A program made the position numbers and the translations under genes. A stretch of DNA of 64,000 nt from the NCBI GenBank assembly GCA_963735495.1, contig CAVTLG010000014.1, positions 1,116,001 through 1,180,000 on the forward strand, written 5' to 3'. The notes beneath the pieces are model-generated. The model ran no database searches and was not told the DNA's origin. It saw nothing but the letters and a program-made list of their open reading frames with translations. The DNA is from CAVTLG01 sp963735495 (GTDB taxonomy: Bacteria > Chloroflexota > Ktedonobacteria > Ktedonobacterales > Ktedonobacteraceae). Positions 62,401 to 64,000 of the stretch are shown here, piece by piece (the stretch's first letter is position 1; every line of letters begins with the position of its first letter).

Positions 62401-64000
62401 ACTCAGCAATGGCTCGTCAAAATTTGATATGAACATCACTGTTATCCCCCGCGCAGAGCAATACATCAGGCGCACTCCAAAAAGTGGCAAGGATGCCCTA
62501 ACCGTCATCTGGGAGTACAATAGTGATCTATTTGATGCCGCAACAGTTGAGCGCATGTTGGGCCACTATCAGCAATTACTTGGCTACTGCTCCCAACATC
62601 CGCAACAGCCTATTGCTCAAGTACCATTGTTACGTGAACACGAGCGCCAACACATGATGCTCTGGAATACAACCCAGAAAGTCTACCCCGACCCTTGCTG
62701 TCTGCATCAGATGTTTGAAGCGCAGGTGGAACGTACCCCTGGAGCACAGGCGCTTATTTTTGAAAGGTCTAGCCTGACCTATCACGAGCTCGATGAGCGC
62801 GCCAACCAGGTTGCCCGGTATTTACGGTCCCAGGGCGTTCGTGCTGAGACCCCGGTTGGCATTTGTATGCTACGCTCTCTGGAAATGGTCATCGCCTTAC
62901 TGGGTGTGCTGAAAGCAGGGGGTGCCTATGTTCCTCTAGACCCTACCTATCCCCAGGAACGCCTGCGTTTTATCTGCGCAGAAACACGGATAACCATCGT
63001 TCTGACCCAGCATCAGGTCTCTCCCAAAGACTTCGAGCCGATTGATGTTGTAAACCTGGATACACAGTGGCAACTTTTTGCGCAACAGCGTGCTGACAAA
63101 CTGGAGAATGTCGTTGTTGCTGATAATCTGGCCTACATAATCTATACATCTGGTTCTACTGGAACACCTAAAGGCGCTATGAATACCCATCGAGGCATTT
63201 GTAATCGCCTTCTTTGGATGCAAGAACACTATCAACTCAGCGCAGATGACCGCGTTCTACAGAAAACACCTTTTAGCTTCGATGTCTCCGTCTGGGAGTT
63301 TTTCTGGCCACTCATCACGGGAAGTTGTCTGGTTATAGCCCGACCAGAAGGACATAGAGATAGCGCTTATCTGGCCGCATTGATCGCGCAACAGCATGTC
63401 ACCACGCTACACTTTGTGCCCTCGATGTTACGAACTTTTTTAGATGAACCCGGTATAACAGCGTGTGATTGCATAAAGCAGGTTATTTGTAGTGGAGAGG
63501 CGCTCTCAGTAGATCTACAAGAACAGTTTTTCAAGTGTTTTAATGCTAAACTGCATAATATGTATGGTCCAACAGAAGCATCTATAGATGTTTCTTATTG
63601 GGATTGCATTGAAAAATCACAAATTAATACAATACCGATTGGTTATCCCATTGCCAACATACAACTGTATATCCTAGATGCATATCTGCAACAGGTTCCC
63701 GTCGGCGTTCCGGGCGAACTATATATCGGGGGCGTTGGCCTGGCAAGGGGCTATATGGCACAACCAGGTCTGACTGCTGCACGGTTCATTCCCGATCCGT
63801 CTGGCACACTACCTGGAGCACGACTGTATAAAACCGGAGATCGTGTCCGCTACCTGCCAGATGGCGCGCTTGAGTTTCTGGGACGGCTGGACTATCAAGT
63901 CAAAATACGCGGCTTCCGTATCGAGTTAGGCGAGATTGAAACTATGCTGAACCAGCATCCGAGCATTCAACAGTCTGTAGTCACTATCTACGAAGAGCCA
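59425..64000 (+). CDS. Non-ribosomal peptide synthetase, A-T-C-A, 3' partial and frameshifted
   Basis: A multidomain enzyme that makes a peptide without ribosomes. Domain order: adenylation 1 (about 59470-60960, 'LAYIIYTSGSTGLPKGVMIQ', 'NTYGPTE'), carrier (about 61010-61220, 'DNFFALGGHSLAAMRI', Ser for the phosphopantetheine arm), condensation (about 61265-62600, 'HHLIHDGWS' with the HHxxxDG motif), adenylation 2 (62700 to the edge, 'YIIYTSGSTGTPKGAMNTHR', 'MYGPTE'). There is no condensation domain before the first A domain, so it is a starter module. The frame breaks near 61288-61294: the first frame ends at 61440, and 'PLSFSQERIWFLQRLFPD' continues in the next frame without a stop to the edge. 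ATG 59425 or 59434 is the start; the ribosome site is weak. Confidence 0.9.

Noticed and set aside
1..64000. tRNA genes, rRNA genes or CRISPR arrays
   Set aside because: No cloverleaf-type TTCGA blocks with matching acceptor stems, no rRNA blocks and no regularly spaced repeats were found by eye. Short tRNAs could still be missed without a covariance search.

Overview
The window looks like a piece of a large, mobile-element-rich genome of the Ktedonobacteria (Chloroflexota) or a close relative. This is inferred from gene style: many transposon remnants, a group II intron, a DUF5372/serine-recombinase element, SNF2-SWIM gene pairs, PP2C proteins with odd membrane modules, and an NRPS. No rRNA, tRNA or CRISPR array was seen, so the taxonomy is inference only.

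Layout. 1-8.3 kb: the end of a KdpD/KdpE-like two-component system, then a tandem duplication of a long coiled-coil protein with a C-terminal C39/papain-like cysteine peptidase domain. Each copy is followed by a small partner gene; the first copy is broken by stop codons. A receiver protein and a small protein follow. 8.3-11 kb: an ECF sigma factor with a small partner and an intact ISAzo13-type IS. 11-23.7 kb: ordinary chromosome: NrtR-like protein, cobalamin adenosyltransferase, SNF2-SWIM operon, glycoside-hydrolase-like protein, methyltransferase, alcohol dehydrogenase, carotenoid oxygenase and MFS exporter. 23.7-32 kb: a MITE with target duplication, a TnpB gene bracketed by repeat arrays, a membrane glycosyltransferase, two crcB fluoride channels under a fluoride riboswitch, a PIG-L deacetylase, a GNAT remnant and an excisionase-like HTH protein. 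32.4-38.8 kb: a membrane/signalling cluster (EamA-like fusion, RskA-like membrane protein, secreted protein, PP2C phosphatase) sharing a two-helix membrane module. 39-50.3 kb: PLP enzyme, zinc ribbon, BNR lipoprotein, MBL hydrolase, receiver protein, Uma2 nuclease, HtrA protease, acyl-CoA synthetase and PAC2 protein. 50.5-57.9 kb: nested mobile DNA. A tyrosine-integrase remnant is split by a group II intron whose reverse transcriptase is itself split by a serine-recombinase element; direct repeats lie at both outer ends. 58.7-64 kb: a winged-helix regulator and the start of an NRPS (A-T-C-A, running off the window) whose adenylation pockets read as Lys-like and Ser-like.

A cross-cutting observation is that at least seven otherwise well-conserved genes each carry one single-base frameshift (histidine kinase, carotenoid oxygenase, RskA-like protein, acyl-CoA synthetase, PAC2, serine recombinase, NRPS), and the integrase carries further ones. 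Such a density is more easily explained by indels in the assembly than by wholesale decay, and it affects how every broken gene here should be read.
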